From NCBI GenBank assembly GCA_036394575.1, contig DASWEY010000082.1, positions 151,105-215,104 of the forward strand: a stretch of 64,000 bases of DNA. The letters are read 5' to 3'. The first letter of the stretch is position 1, and the number at the start of each line of letters is the position of its first letter. The notes under the pieces were generated by a model. The model was not told the DNA's origin. It did no database searches and saw only the letters and a program-made list of their open reading frames with translations. Source of the stretch: UKL13-2 sp036394575 (GTDB lineage Bacteria > Pseudomonadota > Gammaproteobacteria > Burkholderiales > Usitatibacteraceae). Position numbers and translations under genes: made by a program. This document shows, one piece after another, positions 6,368 to 15,456 of this stretch.

Positions 6368-8416
6368 ATGAACAACCCCCTGCTGGATTTATCCGGCCTG
6401 CCCAAATTCGCCGCAGTTAACGCGACCCATGTCAAACCGGCCATCGATGCGCTGATCGCCGAGGCGCGGGGGGTGGTGGAAACGCTGGCTGCCGATACCA
6501 GCGTGCCTGCCTGGGATCGCGTGGTCACGCCGCTCGACAACGTCAATGAGCGGCTGTCGCGCGCCTGGGGGGTGATCGGCCACCTGAACGCGGTGCTCAA
6601 CTCGCCTGAATTGCGCGAAACCTATAACGACATGCTGCCGGTCGTCACCCAGTACTGGACGGAAATTTCACAGAACGAGACCCTGTACGCCAAATACAAG
6701 GCATTGCGTTCCGGCCCGGATTACGCAAGCCTGAGCGGCGCGCAACAGAAGTCGCTGGAAAACGAATTGCGCGATTTCCGCCTCGGCGGCGCCGAATTGT
6801 CGGCGGAAAAGAAAGCGCGTTTTCTCACCGTGCAGGAGGAGCTGTCCTCGCTGATGTCAGCCTTCAACGACCATGTGCTCGATGCCACCAATGCCTATGC
6901 GCATTACGTGCTCAAGGAGGCGGAATTGTCCGGCCTGCCGGAGGACGTGAAGGCAGCGGCCCGCGAAGCGGCGGTCAAGGACGGCAAGGAGGGCTGGAAA
7001 TTCACCCTGCATGCGCCGTCCTATATGCCGGTGATGCAATACGCCGATTCCCATCCCCTGCGCGAGCGCTTGTATCGCGCCTACACTACCCGCGCCTCCG
7101 AGCTGGGGGCCAATCCCGACTGGGACAATAGCGCCACCATCCAGCGCATCCTGGCGCTGCGCGCCGAGACCGCCGCGTTACTGGGGTTCGGCAACTATGC
7201 CGAATTGTCCCTGGCCACCAAGATGGCGGAGTCGCCCGCCGAGGTCATCGCTTTCCTGCGCGAAATGGCCGCCAAGGCCAGGTCCTTCGCCGCGCGCGAC
7301 TGGGCGGAGCTCGGTGAATTCGCACGCCGCGAGCTCAATATGGCCGAGGTCCACGCCTGGGATGTCGCCTACCTTTCCGAAAAATTGCGCGAACAGCGGT
7401 ATGCGTTTTCGGATAACGAGCTCAAACAATACTTCCCCGAACCGCAGGTGCTCGCCGGTCTGTTTCGCGTGGTCGAGACCATCTACGGCGTCGCCATCAA
7501 GCCGGCGCAGGCCGAGACCTGGCACGCCGATGTGCGCTTTTTCGATGTGCGCAATGCCGACGGCTCCCTGATCGGGCAGTTCTATCTCGACCTCTATGCG
7601 CGCGACGCCAAGCGCGGCGGCGCATGGATGGACGATGCCATCACGCGTCGCCGCAAGAACGGCGTCATCCAGCATCCGGTGGCCTACCTGACCTGCAACT
7701 TCGCCGCACCCGTTGCCCATGATGGTCAAATGCGGCCGGCGCTGTTCACGCACGATGATGTGATCACCCTGTTCCACGAATTCGGTCACGGCCTGCATCA
7801 TTTGCTGACTGAAATCGAAGAGCTCGGCGTGTCCGGCATCAATGGTGTCGAGTGGGATGCCGTCGAGCTGCCCTCGCAGTTCATGGAAAATTTCTGCTGG
7901 GAATGGGACGTGCTCAAGCATATGACCCGTCATGTGGATACGGGCGAACCCCTGCCCCGTGAACTGTTCGACAAGATGCTGGCCGCGAAGAATTTCCAGG
8001 CCGGCATGGCATTCGTGCGTCAGCTGGAGTTCTCGCTGTTCGATATGCTTTTGCACACCGATTTCGACCTTGCCAAAGGCTCCCTGCTTGCCTTGATGGA
8101 CGAGGTTCGCCGCGAAGTCGCGGTCGTTCGCTATCCCTCGTTCAACCGTACCGCGCACGCCTTCGGCCATATTTTCGGCGGCGGCTATGCAGCGGGTTAC
8201 TACAGCTACAAATGGGCCGAGGTGCTGTCGGCGGACGCCTACGCGGCCTTCGAGGAATCCGGCGTGCTCAACGCCGAAACCGGTGCGCGCTTCCGTCGCG
8301 AGGTACTGGCGCGCGGCGGCAGCCGTCCGGCGCTGGAATCGTTCGTGGCGTTCCGCGGCCGCAAACCGGACATTGAGCCTTTGTTGCGGCACAATGGCAT
8401 GAAGCTCGCGGCCTGA
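6368..8416 (+). CDS. prlC: oligopeptidase A, M3 family zinc metallopeptidase
   Basis: A 682-residue cytoplasmic metallopeptidase of family M3, which degrades short peptides including cleaved signal peptides. The zinc-binding motif HEFGH is at residues 470-474, in FHEFGHGLHHLLT, with the third ligand and partner residues in NGVEWDAVELPSQFMENFCWE. The C-terminal FGGGYAAGYYSYKWAEVLSADAYAAF block is characteristic. Two ATGs lie close together (6362 and 6368); I chose 6368 because GAG lies 7 nt upstream. The length matches E. coli PrlC. It stands alone, 72 nt after pyrC' and 110 nt before the next gene. Confidence 0.95.
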   Translation: MNNPLLDLSGLPKFAAVNATHVKPAIDALIAEARGVVETLAADTSVPAWDRVVTPLDNVNERLSRAWGVIGHLNAVLNSPELRETYNDMLPVVTQYWTEISQNETLYAKYKALRSGPDYASLSGAQQKSLENELRDFRLGGAELSAEKKARFLTVQEELSSLMSAFNDHVLDATNAYAHYVLKEAELSGLPEDVKAAAREAAVKDGKEGWKFTLHAPSYMPVMQYADSHPLRERLYRAYTTRASELGANPDWDNSATIQRILALRAETAALLGFGNYAELSLATKMAESPAEVIAFLREMAAKARSFAARDWAELGEFARRELNMAEVHAWDVAYLSEKLREQRYAFSDNELKQYFPEPQVLAGLFRVVETIYGVAIKPAQAETWHADVRFFDVRNADGSLIGQFYLDLYARDAKRGGAWMDDAITRRRKNGVIQHPVAYLTCNFAAPVAHDGQMRPALFTHDDVITLFHEFGHGLHHLLTEIEELGVSGINGVEWDAVELPSQFMENFCWEWDVLKHMTRHVDTGEPLPRELFDKMLAAKNFQAGMAFVRQLEFSLFDMLLHTDFDLAKGSLLALMDEVRREVAVVRYPSFNRTAHAFGHIFGGGYAAGYYSYKWAEVLSADAYAAFEESGVLNAETGARFRREVLARGGSRPALESFVAFRGRKPDIEPLLRHNGMKLAA

Positions 8417-8526
8417 TTCTGCAAAATGCGTCCGCATGCGACGGCGCAGGCAGCCTTGGAAGCCGGGGTGCGTTTGGCGTTGAAGAACAAGAGGCAAAAT
8501 AGCAAGAATGTTTGAGGAGAATGCCG

Positions 8527-9072
8527 ATGAAATCGCTTATCGCAACGTCTGTTCTGCTGGGACTGTTGATGGCCGGACTGAATGCAAATGCCCAGGCGCT
8601 GTACCGCTGGGTCGATCAGGACGGCAAGGTGCAATACTCCGATATGCCGCCGCCGCCCAATGCGAAAAACGCGCAGCAGAAAAAGCTGGGCGACAATCTC
8701 ATCCAGCAGGATGAAATGTCTTTTTCCATGAAGACCGCCGCGCAAAACAATCCGGTCACGCTATATGCCACCAGTTGCGGCGCCGCCTGCGATGACGCAC
8801 GCGCGCTGCTGATTAAACGCGGCATTCCCTTTACCGAACGCAATCCCGAAAAAGATCCGGACGCCGCCGATGCACTCAAGGCCCTGATTGGCGTGCTGGA
8901 AGTGCCCGCCATCGCCATTGGCAGCAATGACAAATACAAGGGCTTTTCCGCCATCGGTTGGAATCGTGTATTGACCGCCGCGGGGTATCCCAGCAGCAAT
9001 GGGGTGGCGCGTCCGCCCGCTGCCAAAGCCGCGCCAGCCGGTACCGATGCGCCGCCGCCGGTCCCCCAGTAG
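8527..9072 (+). CDS. secreted DUF4124 protein with glutaredoxin-like domain
   Basis: A 181-residue protein with a signal peptide (MKSLIATSVLLGLLMAGLNANA), then a DUF4124 segment ALYRWVDQDGKVQYSDMPPP, then a glutaredoxin-like fold from about residue 75 to 160. The redox region reads YATSCGAACDDARALL, so the active-site cysteines are in a C-x3-C spacing instead of the usual CxxC. The VPAI cis-proline region and the GFSAIGWNRVL end of the fold are recognisable. Likely periplasmic; substrate unknown. The start ATG at 8527 is supported by GAGGAG 7 nt upstream. The C-terminal tail is rich in Pro and Ala. The next gene, xth, starts 11 nt downstream and may be co-transcribed. Confidence 0.8.
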   Translation: MKSLIATSVLLGLLMAGLNANAQALYRWVDQDGKVQYSDMPPPPNAKNAQQKKLGDNLIQQDEMSFSMKTAAQNNPVTLYATSCGAACDDARALLIKRGIPFTERNPEKDPDAADALKALIGVLEVPAIAIGSNDKYKGFSAIGWNRVLTAAGYPSSNGVARPPAAKAAPAGTDAPPPVPQ

Positions 9073-9083
9073 GCGTCGCCGCA

Positions 9084-9848
9084 ATGAAGCTGGTCACCTG
9101 GAACGTCAACTCGCTCAATGTGCGCCTGCCGCATGTGCTCGATTGGCTGAAAACGCATCAACCCGATGCGCTCTGCCTGCAGGAGCTGAAACTCGAGGAT
9201 GCAAAGTTTCCGATGGCGGCGTTCGACGAGATCGGCTACAACGCGGCCTTCCTGGGGCAAAAGACTTATAACGGCGTGGCCATCCTGAGCCGTGCGCGGC
9301 CGGAAGACGTGACGCGCAATATGCCGAACTTCGCCGATGAGCAGAAACGCGTGATCGCCGCCACCATCGACGGTGTGCGCGTGGTCTGCGCCTACATCCC
9401 CAATGGGCAGGATGTCGATTCCGACAAGTATCAGTACAAGCTGAAATGGCTGACGGCGCTTGAGGAATACATGCGTGCCGAAATCGCCGCTTATGGCGAC
9501 GTCGCCTTGCTCGGCGATTACAACATCGCGCCGGCCGATGCCGATGTCTACGATCCCGCCGCCTGGGCAGGCAAGGTGCTGTGCACCGACGCTGAGCGCG
9601 CCGCCTTCCGCAACCTGCTCGGCCTGGGCATGAGCGACAGCTTCCGCCAGTTCGAGCAGCCGGAAAAAAGTTTCACTTGGTGGGATTACCGCATGAACGG
9701 TTTCAAACGCAACCTCGGCCTGCGCATCGACCATATCCTGCTTACTCCCGCCCTGGCCGACCGCTGCGCCAGCGCCGCCATCGACCTGGTGCCGCGCAAA
9801 CTCGAGCGCCCCTCGGACCATGCCCCGGTGGTCGTGGCGCTGCGTTAA
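9084..9848 (+). CDS. xth: exodeoxyribonuclease III
   Basis: A 254-residue enzyme of the exonuclease III/AP endonuclease family, which repairs abasic sites in DNA. Family motifs are all present: VTWNVNSLNVR, the metal-binding Glu in LCLQELKLED, YIPNGQDVDSDKYQYKL, the catalytic LLGDYNIAP, the FTWWDYR block and the final RIDHILLTP and RPSDHAPVVV. The length is close to that of E. coli XthA (268 aa). The gene follows the DUF4124-glutaredoxin gene with an 11-nt gap. Confidence 0.96.
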   Translation: MKLVTWNVNSLNVRLPHVLDWLKTHQPDALCLQELKLEDAKFPMAAFDEIGYNAAFLGQKTYNGVAILSRARPEDVTRNMPNFADEQKRVIAATIDGVRVVCAYIPNGQDVDSDKYQYKLKWLTALEEYMRAEIAAYGDVALLGDYNIAPADADVYDPAAWAGKVLCTDAERAAFRNLLGLGMSDSFRQFEQPEKSFTWWDYRMNGFKRNLGLRIDHILLTPALADRCASAAIDLVPRKLERPSDHAPVVVALR

Positions 9849-10125
9849 CCAAAGTTAACCTTCACCTTTCTCTTCCCCACTTCTTCCGTGTCTTAGCGTC
9901 TTAAAATGCCGTCGTCCCGGCCCCCATGGGGATTTGCCCTGGCGGCAAGGGGAACTCGGCCTGTCCGGGTTCAGGCAAGGCTCGTCGGCGTGGCGGGCGG
10001 ATACCGTCCGGCGTCCGGTCAGGGCCGTTTGACGGTTGGGTGACGGCTGGCGCCGGCTACGCGTAAAATTCTTCATCGATTTTTTCAATGGCCGAGGCCC
10101 TTTTCATTTGCCGCAAGCACCGATT
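9849..10125. other. intergenic stretch without a recognisable gene
   Basis: These 277 nt between xth and the GGDEF/EAL gene contain no frame with plausible protein features. A short GC-rich palindrome (CCCCCATGGGG) lies near 9940, and the region holds the promoter of the downstream gene by position. No clear -35/-10 pair or factor-independent terminator stands out. Confidence 0.4.
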
Positions 10126-12909
10126 TTGAACGCTCCCGACTACCCTCTGTCGCCGACGCCGGTTACCCTGGCGCGCTATGAAATTCTCGACACGCCACCG
10201 GAAGCGGCGTTCGACGATCTGGCGCGCCGCGCCGCACAGGCCATCAATGCGCCGATGGCGGGCATCTCTTTTTTCGCCGTCCATGAAGAGGCGGCGGCCG
10301 CGGGCGTTGCCGCCGGCGCATGGCGTGAGTGGTTCAAGGCGCGCATCAACCTGCCGATCATGAATCTGTCGCCGGCGGATTGCTTTTTCCTGCCGGCGCT
10401 GCAGGCGCTGACCAATTCAATGGCGGGCTCCCGAGTGTTAATGATCCCGGATGCGCTGGCCGACAAACGCGTGCGTGACCATCCTCTGGTGGTCGGTGTG
10501 CCGCATATCTGTTTTTACGCCGGCGCGCCGATTTTTTCCAAGTCGCGGCAGCTGCTCGGCGTGCTGTCGGTATTCGACACGTCCTCGCGCGAACTGAGCA
10601 GCCTCGAAAGCGAGGCCCTGAGCAATCTGGCCGGCCTGATCGGCGCCCGCCTTGAAGCGCGCGCCGAGGCGCGCCGCGAGCGCCGTGCCGCGCAGGAGTC
10701 CGAGCCATATCCGGCCACGCAGACCCCGGCGGCCAAGGATAGCGCCGCCGAACAGCGGATCGAGCATCTGACGCGTGAATTCATGCAGCTCGAGCAGCTG
10801 CTGGAAGACGAGATCACCACCCGACAGGCGGCCGAAACCAGGCTGACCCAGGAGAAAGAATTCTCCGACGCGGCGATCCAGAGCCTGCCGGGTTCGTTTT
10901 ACATGTTCGATGCCGCGGGCGGCATGGTGCGTTGGAACAAGAGCTTCCAGGAAAACAGCGGCTATCAGGATCATGAAATTATCAATATGCGCGCGCTTGA
11001 ATTCATCGCCGATGTCGATCGGGCGGCGGTGGCCGACGCCATGCGGCGCATTGTCGACGCCGGCGAAGAAGTGTCGATGGAAGCCAATATGCGCCATCGC
11101 AACGGCAGCGTGGTGCCGTATTCCTTCCAGGGGCGACCGCTGGATGTGGACGGCAAACGCTATTGCATCGGCGTCGGCCGCAACATCACCGAGCGCAAGC
11201 AGGCCGAGCATGATTTCCAGGTGGCCAAGGAGCGGCTCGACTTCGCCCTCGCCGGCTCCTCGCTGGCGCTGTGGGATTGGGACCTCGCCACCAATACGGT
11301 GTACTTCAACCAGGGCTGGGGCCTGCTGCTGGGCAATCAGCCGATCGAGGCCCGCTACCGCGGCGAAACGGTGCTGGCCTGGGTGCACAAGGACGACCTC
11401 GAACGCTGCAAGGTGGCGCTCGCCCATGCCATCAAGGGCGAGAACAACGACCTCAATTGCGAATACCGCATGCCCGACGAGAACGGCAACTGGATCTGGG
11501 TGCACACCCGCGGCAAGGTGACCGAACGCGATGCCGCCGGCCGCGCGCGCCGCATGACCGGCACCAGCGCCAACATCACCAATCGCAAGCTCGCCGAGGA
11601 ACGCGCCGAATTCCTGGCCACGCGCGACCCGCTCACCGGCCTGCCCAACCGCATGCTGGTCAACGACCGGCTCGAGCAGGGCATCGCCAATGCCGCGCGC
11701 AAGAACGGCCGGCTCGCCTTCATGTTCATCGACCTCGACCGCTTCAAGACCATCAACGATTCCCTGGGCCACGATGTCGGCGACGAGTTGCTGAAGCGCG
11801 TCGCGGCCCGCCTCAGCGCCTGCGTCCGCAGCAGCGATACCGTGGCGCGCCTGGGCGGCGACGAATTCGCGGTGATCCTGGAGAACCTGCCTGCCGACGA
11901 TCACGACGGCGCGCAGAACGTGGCCGAGAAAATGATCGCCTCGCTGGCTTCGCCGATCATGATCAACAACCAGCATCTGAACACCTCCTGCTCGATCGGT
12001 ATCGGCATGTTCCCCGCCGACGGCGGCGATCCGCAGACCCTGATGAAGCACGCCGACGTGGCGATGTACGACGCCAAAGCCAAGGGCCGCAACAATTACC
12101 AGTTTTTCTCGCACGAGATGAACGCCAAGGCGCAGGAACGTCTCGCCATCGAAAATTATCTGCGTCTGGCGTTGCGCCGCAATGAGCTCGAGCTGCATTA
12201 CCAGCCGCGCGTGTCGTTCGCCACCGGCCGCGTCACCGGCGTCGAGGCCCTGATCCGCTGGCAGCACCCGCGCCACGGCCTGCTGCTGCCGGGAAAGTTC
12301 ATCGGCGTCGCCGAAGATTCCGGCCTGATCGTGCCGATCGGCGAATGGGTCATCGAAACCGCCTTCAACCAGATCGCCGCCTGGCAACGCAAAGGCAATC
12401 GCGATTTGCAGCTGGCGGTGAACGTCTCGCCCGGGCAGATTTTCGACGGCGAACGCTTCGCCCGCGCCATCGAGCAATGCGCCATCGCGGCCAATCTGGA
12501 TACCCGCACCGTCGAACTGGAGCTCACCGAAAGCATGTTGCTGAAAAACGTCGACGAGACCGCGGCACTGCTGAAGAAACTCGGCGATCTCGGCATCGGC
12601 CTCGCCATCGACGACTTCGGCACCGGCTATTCCTCGCTTTCCTACCTCAAGCAATTGCCGGTCGATTCGATCAAGGTCGATTCCTCATTCGTCCGCGACA
12701 TCGGCACCGACCCCAATGACGAAGCCATCATCCGCGCCATCATCGCCATGACCCACAGCCTGAAACTGAACGTGGTCGCCGAAGGTGTCGAAAGCGAAGA
12801 CCAGTACCGCGTGCTGCGCGATCTGGATTGCGATGAATACCAGGGCTTCTTCTTCTCCAAGCCGCTGCCGCCGGCGGAGTTCGAGGCGCAGTACCTGGAC
12901 GCGGCGTAG
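10126..12909 (+). CDS. GAF-PAS-PAS-GGDEF-EAL cyclic-di-GMP protein
   Basis: A protein of about 927 residues with no membrane segment. Order of domains: GAF (about 15-190, beginning ARYEILDTPPE), a charged coiled linker (about 195-250), two PAS domains (about 250-370 and 370-495, each ending in NITxRK), GGDEF (about 500-670) and EAL (about 685-920). The cyclase motif GGDEF is at 577-581 with an RxxD inhibitory site (RSSD) five residues before it. The EAL domain keeps EALIRW (707), VNVSPGQ, ELTES, DDFGTGYSS (829), VAEGVES and YQGFFFSKPLP, so it should be an active phosphodiesterase. No good ATG exists; the TTG at 10126 fits where the GAF family begins, but TTG 10108 or 10036 is possible. Confidence 0.88.
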   Translation: MNAPDYPLSPTPVTLARYEILDTPPEAAFDDLARRAAQAINAPMAGISFFAVHEEAAAAGVAAGAWREWFKARINLPIMNLSPADCFFLPALQALTNSMAGSRVLMIPDALADKRVRDHPLVVGVPHICFYAGAPIFSKSRQLLGVLSVFDTSSRELSSLESEALSNLAGLIGARLEARAEARRERRAAQESEPYPATQTPAAKDSAAEQRIEHLTREFMQLEQLLEDEITTRQAAETRLTQEKEFSDAAIQSLPGSFYMFDAAGGMVRWNKSFQENSGYQDHEIINMRALEFIADVDRAAVADAMRRIVDAGEEVSMEANMRHRNGSVVPYSFQGRPLDVDGKRYCIGVGRNITERKQAEHDFQVAKERLDFALAGSSLALWDWDLATNTVYFNQGWGLLLGNQPIEARYRGETVLAWVHKDDLERCKVALAHAIKGENNDLNCEYRMPDENGNWIWVHTRGKVTERDAAGRARRMTGTSANITNRKLAEERAEFLATRDPLTGLPNRMLVNDRLEQGIANAARKNGRLAFMFIDLDRFKTINDSLGHDVGDELLKRVAARLSACVRSSDTVARLGGDEFAVILENLPADDHDGAQNVAEKMIASLASPIMINNQHLNTSCSIGIGMFPADGGDPQTLMKHADVAMYDAKAKGRNNYQFFSHEMNAKAQERLAIENYLRLALRRNELELHYQPRVSFATGRVTGVEALIRWQHPRHGLLLPGKFIGVAEDSGLIVPIGEWVIETAFNQIAAWQRKGNRDLQLAVNVSPGQIFDGERFARAIEQCAIAANLDTRTVELELTESMLLKNVDETAALLKKLGDLGIGLAIDDFGTGYSSLSYLKQLPVDSIKVDSSFVRDIGTDPNDEAIIRAIIAMTHSLKLNVVAEGVESEDQYRVLRDLDCDEYQGFFFSKPLPPAEFEAQYLDAA

Positions 12910-13059
12910 CCAATCGCCGGCCTTTGTTCGTTGCAACCCCACCTGTGCGGGTAGGAATGCCGGGCGCGCAGCCAATGCCGCGCACTCCTCGATTAATATT
13001 CGCAGCAGAAAAAATGATCAGACACTCAACGTCCTGTTCAGGACCTTCTAGGGGAAAAA

Positions 13060-13728
13060 ATGAAAAAGAGTTTCATCATCGGATTTTCGGCATTGATCGC
13101 CGTAGCCGCCGCACACGCTGCCGAAGACACCGGCCGCCCGCTCGCGCTGGCGCAAAGCAATGCGCTGGCTCTGGTCGACGAAGTCAGGACCTCGCCCTAT
13201 CCCGGTCAACCGAACTACCGACCCTTGCGCTTCCTGCTCGGGCTGGGCTTGACCTTTGGTGGCGATACCCTGGCGACGGTGAAATATACCGATGGCAGCA
13301 CCGATAATGTCAAGGCCGGTGGCGATGTCCTGTTTTATGGCGGCGCAGATTATCGCTTCAATGACTTCTTTTCACTGGAAGGCAGCGTCGGCTATCACCT
13401 GGCCAGTACCAAACTGGCCAGAAATGGCGAAGCCACTTTCAAACGTGTGCCGGTGGAATTCCTGCTGCACTACTACCTGAATGAATCGGTTCGCTTTGGC
13501 GCAGGTGCGCGTTTCATCAACAACCCCGAAGTCAAAATCGATATTCGCAATTCGACCAATATCCGCCAGTCGTTTTCAAACACCGTTGGGCAGGTGATCG
13601 AAGCCGAGTATCTGACCCAGCATTACGGCATCAAGCTGCGCTACGTCGCGGAAAAATACAAGATTGAGGGAACGCCCGTTTCCATCAACGGCAACCATGT
13701 GGGCGTGCTGACCAGTTTTTATTTCTGA
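13060..13728 (+). CDS. outer-membrane beta-barrel protein, function unknown
   Basis: A 222-residue protein with a signal peptide (MKKSFIIGFSALIAVAAAHA). After a low-complexity segment, alternating hydrophobic/polar stretches suggest about eight beta strands: RFLLGLGLTFGGDTL, VLFYGGADYRF, FSLEGSVGYHL, VPVEFLLHYYL, VRFGAGARFI, VIEAEYLTQHYGIKLRYVAEKY. It ends in phenylalanine (TSFYF), as is usual for barrel proteins inserted by the Bam complex. The pattern resembles OmpA/OmpW-like small porin-fold proteins. No partner gene is adjacent, and the ligand is unknown. A shine-dalgarno-like AGGGG lies 7 nt before the ATG. Confidence 0.75.
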   Translation: MKKSFIIGFSALIAVAAAHAAEDTGRPLALAQSNALALVDEVRTSPYPGQPNYRPLRFLLGLGLTFGGDTLATVKYTDGSTDNVKAGGDVLFYGGADYRFNDFFSLEGSVGYHLASTKLARNGEATFKRVPVEFLLHYYLNESVRFGAGARFINNPEVKIDIRNSTNIRQSFSNTVGQVIEAEYLTQHYGIKLRYVAEKYKIEGTPVSINGNHVGVLTSFYF

Positions 13729-13781
13729 AGTGGGATATTTGCCTACGAAGGCGGCGCTTCTGCCATTGCATTGACGGACCC

Positions 13782-14147
13782 GTGAATGCCGCACATGAAA
13801 CCCTGCCGACGGGAGGACAAACCAACGTCCTCTTCGTCTGTAGCCGCAATCAATGGCGCAGCCCGACTGTCGAGCAAATCTGGCGCAAGCATCCGGCCTT
13901 CTCGGTGCGCTCCGCAGGAACGAGCCCAAACGCCCGGCATCCGGTCTCAGCAAGTGACCTTCAATGGGCGCAGATCATTTTTGTCATGGAGGAGAAACAC
14001 AAGTCGCGGCTACGGACAAAATTCGGGCGAGCTCTTGAAAACAAACCCATTCATGTGCTCGACATTCTTGACGAATACAAATTCATGGACCCCGGGCTGG
14101 TCGAGCAATTGCGTCAATCGGTAGGCGCAATTCTGGGCCTTGAGTAA
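13782..14147 (+). CDS. small low-molecular-weight protein tyrosine phosphatase-like protein
   Basis: A 121-residue protein. The N-terminal P-loop is VCSRNQWRSPT, a C-x5-R motif with Cys20 and Arg26, followed by SAGTSP. The C-terminal part has LDILDEYKFMDPGLVEQL, where family members normally show LDIPD-Y--MDPELV; the acidic catalytic region is therefore partly retained. It is about 30 residues shorter than classical LMW-PTPs and belongs to a compact subfamily common in proteobacteria. The start is GTG at 13782. It stands alone, 53 nt after the barrel protein, with repeat copy 2 after its stop. The physiological substrate is unknown. Confidence 0.75.
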   Translation: MNAAHETLPTGGQTNVLFVCSRNQWRSPTVEQIWRKHPAFSVRSAGTSPNARHPVSASDLQWAQIIFVMEEKHKSRLRTKFGRALENKPIHVLDILDEYKFMDPGLVEQLRQSVGAILGLE

Positions 14148-14182
14148 CGTCCCGACCTTTTGTGGGATCGAGGACAAAATTC

Positions 14183-14251
14183 GTAGAACGCCATTTGGCG
14201 CGGTGTTTGAGGCATTTTTGCTCCGAAACCCGCGCCAATGCTGGACTTTGC
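14183..14251 (+). repeat. dispersed palindromic repeat, copy 2 of 5
   Basis: GTAGAACGCCATTTGGCGCGG, then GTTTGAGGCATTTTTGC, then CGAAACCCGCGCCAATGCTGGACTTTGC. The left arm (TTGGCGCGG) and the right arm (CGCGCCAA) are complementary. It lies between the convergent phosphatase and hemW genes, 36 nt after the phosphatase stop and 5 nt before the hemW stop codon (minus strand), so it could act as a transcript end for either gene. Confidence 0.82.
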
Positions 14252-14255
14252 AAAT

Positions 14256-15452
14256 CTATTCCCGCGGCGCCGTCAAAAACATCTCCAGCAAATCATTCAA
14301 AAACAAACGCCCCTTGACCGTCGGCCGGACGCGCAAATGATCGCTCTCGATCAGCCCGCGCTCGGTGGCGAGCTGCAGCTGCCGCGAGATTACCGAGATC
14401 GGCTGGCCGGTGCGTTCGACGAATAGCGTATTGGCAAAGCCTTCACTCAGGCGCAACGCGTTGAGCATGAATTCGAAAGGCAGCTCGCCGGGGGTGATGG
14501 TTTTTTCTTCCTGGTTCGACAGGCCCAGCGGCGCTTGCTCCATGTATGCCTTGGGTTGCTTGAAGCGCGCCTCGCGGGTGATGCGATCGGGGAAGGAAAT
14601 CTTGCCGTGTGCGCCGGCGCCGATGCCGACATAATCGCCGAAGCGCCAATAGTTGAGATTGTGGCGGCTCTCGCGGCCGGGTTTGGCATAGGCCGAGGTT
14701 TCGTAGTGGGTGTAACCGGCGGCCCCGAGTTTTGCCTCGATCATTTCCTGCATATCGGCAGCCAGTTCGTCATCGGGCAGGGGCGGCGGGAAGCGGTGGA
14801 ACAGGGTGTTCGGCTCCAGCGTCAGATGGTAGATCGACAGATGATTGGTGCCAAACGAGAGTGCCGTATCGACATCGGCCGCGCATTCCGCCAGCGTCTG
14901 CCTCGGCAGGGCGAACATCAAATCGAGGTTGATATTGTCGAAATTCTGTTGCGCGATCTCAATGGCGTGGCGCGCCTCGCGGTCGTCGTGCACGCGGCCC
15001 AGGGCCTGTAGATGCTGCGGGTTGAAACTCTGGATGCCGATCGACAGGCGGTTGACGCCGGCATAGCGGAAGTCGCGAAACTTGTCGGCTTCAAAGGTGC
15101 CGGGATTGGCCTCGAGCGTGATCTCGGCTTCGGTATCCAGCGGCACGCGCGCCCGCACCGCCGTGAGAATGGCGTCGATACCCTCGGCCGAAAACAGGCT
15201 GGGCGTGCCGCCGCCGAAGAAAATCGAATACACACGGCGTCCCCAGATTTTCGGCAGGCTGTGATCGAGATCCGAGATCAGGCAGTCGATATAGGCTTTT
15301 TCCGGGATGGCGCCCTTGGCCTCGTGCGAATTGAAATCGCAATAGGGGCATTTGCGGATGCACCAGGGGATGTGGATATAGAGCGACAGCGGCGGCAGGG
15401 CGCTGAGCGCGATGCGGCCGGCCGGCAAAATGGGTTTGGAAGCGGGGCTCAT
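14256..15452 (-). CDS. hemW: HemW-like radical SAM heme chaperone
   Basis: A 398-residue radical SAM protein. The iron-sulfur motif CxxxCxxC is at Cys31, Cys35 and Cys38 (CIRKCPYCDFNSH), the HemW form. FFGGGTPSLFS (SAM-binding), NRLSIGIQSFNPQHLQALGR and NLDLMFALPRQT follow. The C-terminal winged-helix-like domain (about 300-398) matches HemW. HemW proteins bind heme and are thought to insert it into respiratory enzymes; many were wrongly named HemN, and this one lacks the HemN N-terminal tripwire region. The frame is open upstream, but the ATG at 15452 is chosen because it lies 4 nt after the rdgB stop and conservation begins just after it. Confidence 0.92.
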   Translation of the reverse strand: MSPASKPILPAGRIALSALPPLSLYIHIPWCIRKCPYCDFNSHEAKGAIPEKAYIDCLISDLDHSLPKIWGRRVYSIFFGGGTPSLFSAEGIDAILTAVRARVPLDTEAEITLEANPGTFEADKFRDFRYAGVNRLSIGIQSFNPQHLQALGRVHDDREARHAIEIAQQNFDNINLDLMFALPRQTLAECAADVDTALSFGTNHLSIYHLTLEPNTLFHRFPPPLPDDELAADMQEMIEAKLGAAGYTHYETSAYAKPGRESRHNLNYWRFGDYVGIGAGAHGKISFPDRITREARFKQPKAYMEQAPLGLSNQEEKTITPGELPFEFMLNALRLSEGFANTLFVERTGQPISVISRQLQLATERGLIESDHLRVRPTVKGRLFLNDLLEMFLTAPRE

Positions 15453-15456
15453 TGCG

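Noticed and set aside
9855..10088. Minus-strand frame of 77 codons before the GGDEF/EAL gene
   Set aside because: Arg/Pro/Ser-rich composition, no ribosome binding site and no recognisable family.
10438..12654. Long minus-strand frame of 738 codons
   Set aside because: It lies antisense to the GAF/PAS/GGDEF/EAL gene and its composition (His, Gly, Ala, Gln rich) is what the complement of a high-GC gene gives. The plus-strand gene has clear domains.
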